A stretch of 23,848 bases of DNA from an uncultured Streptococcus sp. (GTDB taxonomy: Bacteria > Bacillota > Bacilli > Lactobacillales > Streptococcaceae): NCBI RefSeq assembly GCF_938020365.1, contig NZ_CALIIB010000032.1, positions 1-23,848 of the forward strand, read 5' to 3'. The notes beneath the pieces were generated by a model, which saw only the letters and a program-made list of their open reading frames with translations, did not search any database and was not told the DNA's origin. The translations under genes and the position numbers were made by a program. This document shows, in pieces, positions 23,433-23,848 of this stretch. Numbering within the stretch: the first letter of the stretch is position 1; every line of letters starts with the position of its first letter.

Positions 23433-23744
23433 TCATAGCCAAATAATGGCCGCAATTAAACCAATCAAAAGAAGCACAATCCAGAACAGGATTTTGTTTA
23501 ACTTAGCCTGAAAAATACTTCGTTTTTGATTTTCGATTCGACGACTTTTGATAACTGTCGGTTCAACTTCAATCTGCAGAGTATCCTGATTAACAGCTTG
23601 CCGTGGAGCAGCATAGCCGAAAGTTCCTTTTCTAGCAATAGAAATGACCTTAGTTTCTTCATCGTCCATCAGCAAGGGACCATCAATATGTTCTCCACGA
23701 TTGGCCCGCTCAATGATTTCATCTGTTAATAAAGCTTTTCCCAT
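23433..23744 (-). CDS. macP: MacP-like membrane cofactor of class A penicillin-binding protein PBP2a
   Basis: In pneumococcus MacP is a small membrane protein, phosphorylated by StkP, that is needed for PBP2a activity in cell-wall synthesis. This 103-residue protein has the same size and layout: a cytoplasmic N-terminal part (MGKALLTDEIIERANRGE), a basic stretch with Thr/Ser sites ('TKVISIARKGTFGYAAP'), and one C-terminal membrane helix (about 84-103, ILFWIVLLLIGLIAAIIWL). The gene order NUDIX-macP-mtnN is the pneumococcal one, which supports the name. AGGAA lies 10 bases before the ATG; the NUDIX gene ends 12 bases upstream. Identification is by context and memory of the family. Confidence 0.78.
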   Translation of the reverse strand: MGKALLTDEIIERANRGEHIDGPLLMDDEETKVISIARKGTFGYAAPRQAVNQDTLQIEVEPTVIKSRRIENQKRSIFQAKLNKILFWIVLLLIGLIAAIIWL

Positions 23745-23756
23745 TGATCTACGTTC

Positions 23757-23848
23757 CTATTTATTCAGATTTTTTTGTTGCCAGTATTGAAGGGCCATGA
23801 TGGTCTTGGCATCGCAGATGTCACCGTTTTGCAGCAACTGATGTGCCT
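23757..23848 (-). CDS. NUDIX hydrolase, probably ADP-ribose pyrophosphatase (C-terminal end, cut by window edge)
   Basis: Only the last 30 codons are present, reading AHQLLQNGDICDAKTIMALQ and then YWQQKNLNK and a TAG stop. 'GDI.DAKTI.AL..W' is the usual C-terminal pattern of the Gram-positive ADP-ribose pyrophosphatase-type NUDIX proteins. The NUDIX box itself lies outside the window. It is 12 bases upstream of macP and probably co-transcribed with it. Confidence 0.7.
   Translation of the reverse strand, partial: AHQLLQNGDICDAKTIMALQYWQQKNLNK

Overview
The window looks like the chromosome of a Streptococcus of the sanguinis/mitis type. The evidence is a Gram-positive PolC, the uppS-cdsA-rseP-proS run next to polC, the tmk-holB-yabA-rsmI run, a NUDIX-macP-mtnN run as in pneumococcus, a fused MsrAB, and extended -10 promoters (TGnTATAAT) in front of many genes. 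No rRNA, tRNA, CRISPR array or insertion sequence was seen. Almost every gene is on the minus strand; three are on the plus strand (1361-1903, 2054-2521, 21718-22605). No gene-free stretch exceeds about 220 bases.

Layout. 1-1192: N-terminal part of polC, cut by the window edge. 1361-2521: two AT-rich plus-strand genes for a lipoprotein and a membrane-anchored protein, both of unknown role. 2622-3002: a small bacterial PH-domain protein, followed by an intergenic element of tandem stem-loops (3070-3235). 3246-8590: proS, rseP (eep), cdsA, uppS and yajC, read right to left; these serve translation, intramembrane proteolysis, phospholipid and undecaprenyl-phosphate synthesis, and protein export. 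8710-12746: tkt, a tiny HTH-like protein, msrAB and an ArsC/Spx-family protein, largely as single-gene units with their own promoters or terminators. 12883-15162: the serC-serA serine operon with a strong terminator.

15281-18727: the accessory part of the window, a DpnII-type GATC restriction-modification operon that is clearly more AT-rich than its surroundings. Order of transcription is dpnM (double-strand adenine methylase), dpnA (second methylase, the counterpart of the single-strand-active DpnA), an unrecognised 269-residue protein, and the DpnII-family endonuclease. The unrecognised gene fills the slot that a second endonuclease fills in the four-gene SsuDAT1I system of S. suis, but I see no resemblance to that enzyme family. 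A near-consensus competence (SigX) box overlaps the dpnM stop codon just upstream of the shorter dpnA start. This suggests that dpnA may be separately switched on during transformation, as known in pneumococcus.

18804-21537: rsmI, yabA, holB and tmk, tightly packed (2-9 nt gaps, one ATGA overlap). 21718-22605: a YitT-family membrane protein, convergent with the last group across a bidirectional terminator. 22658-23848: mtnN, macP and the end of a NUDIX hydrolase gene.

Several open frames have upstream in-frame extensions. In these cases the start was set from the Shine-Dalgarno sequence, from promoter or terminator position, and from family length (lipoprotein, rseP, HTH gene, msrAB, arsC-like gene, dpnA, the unknown RM gene). 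All functional names come from recognising protein motifs by eye; no search was run.
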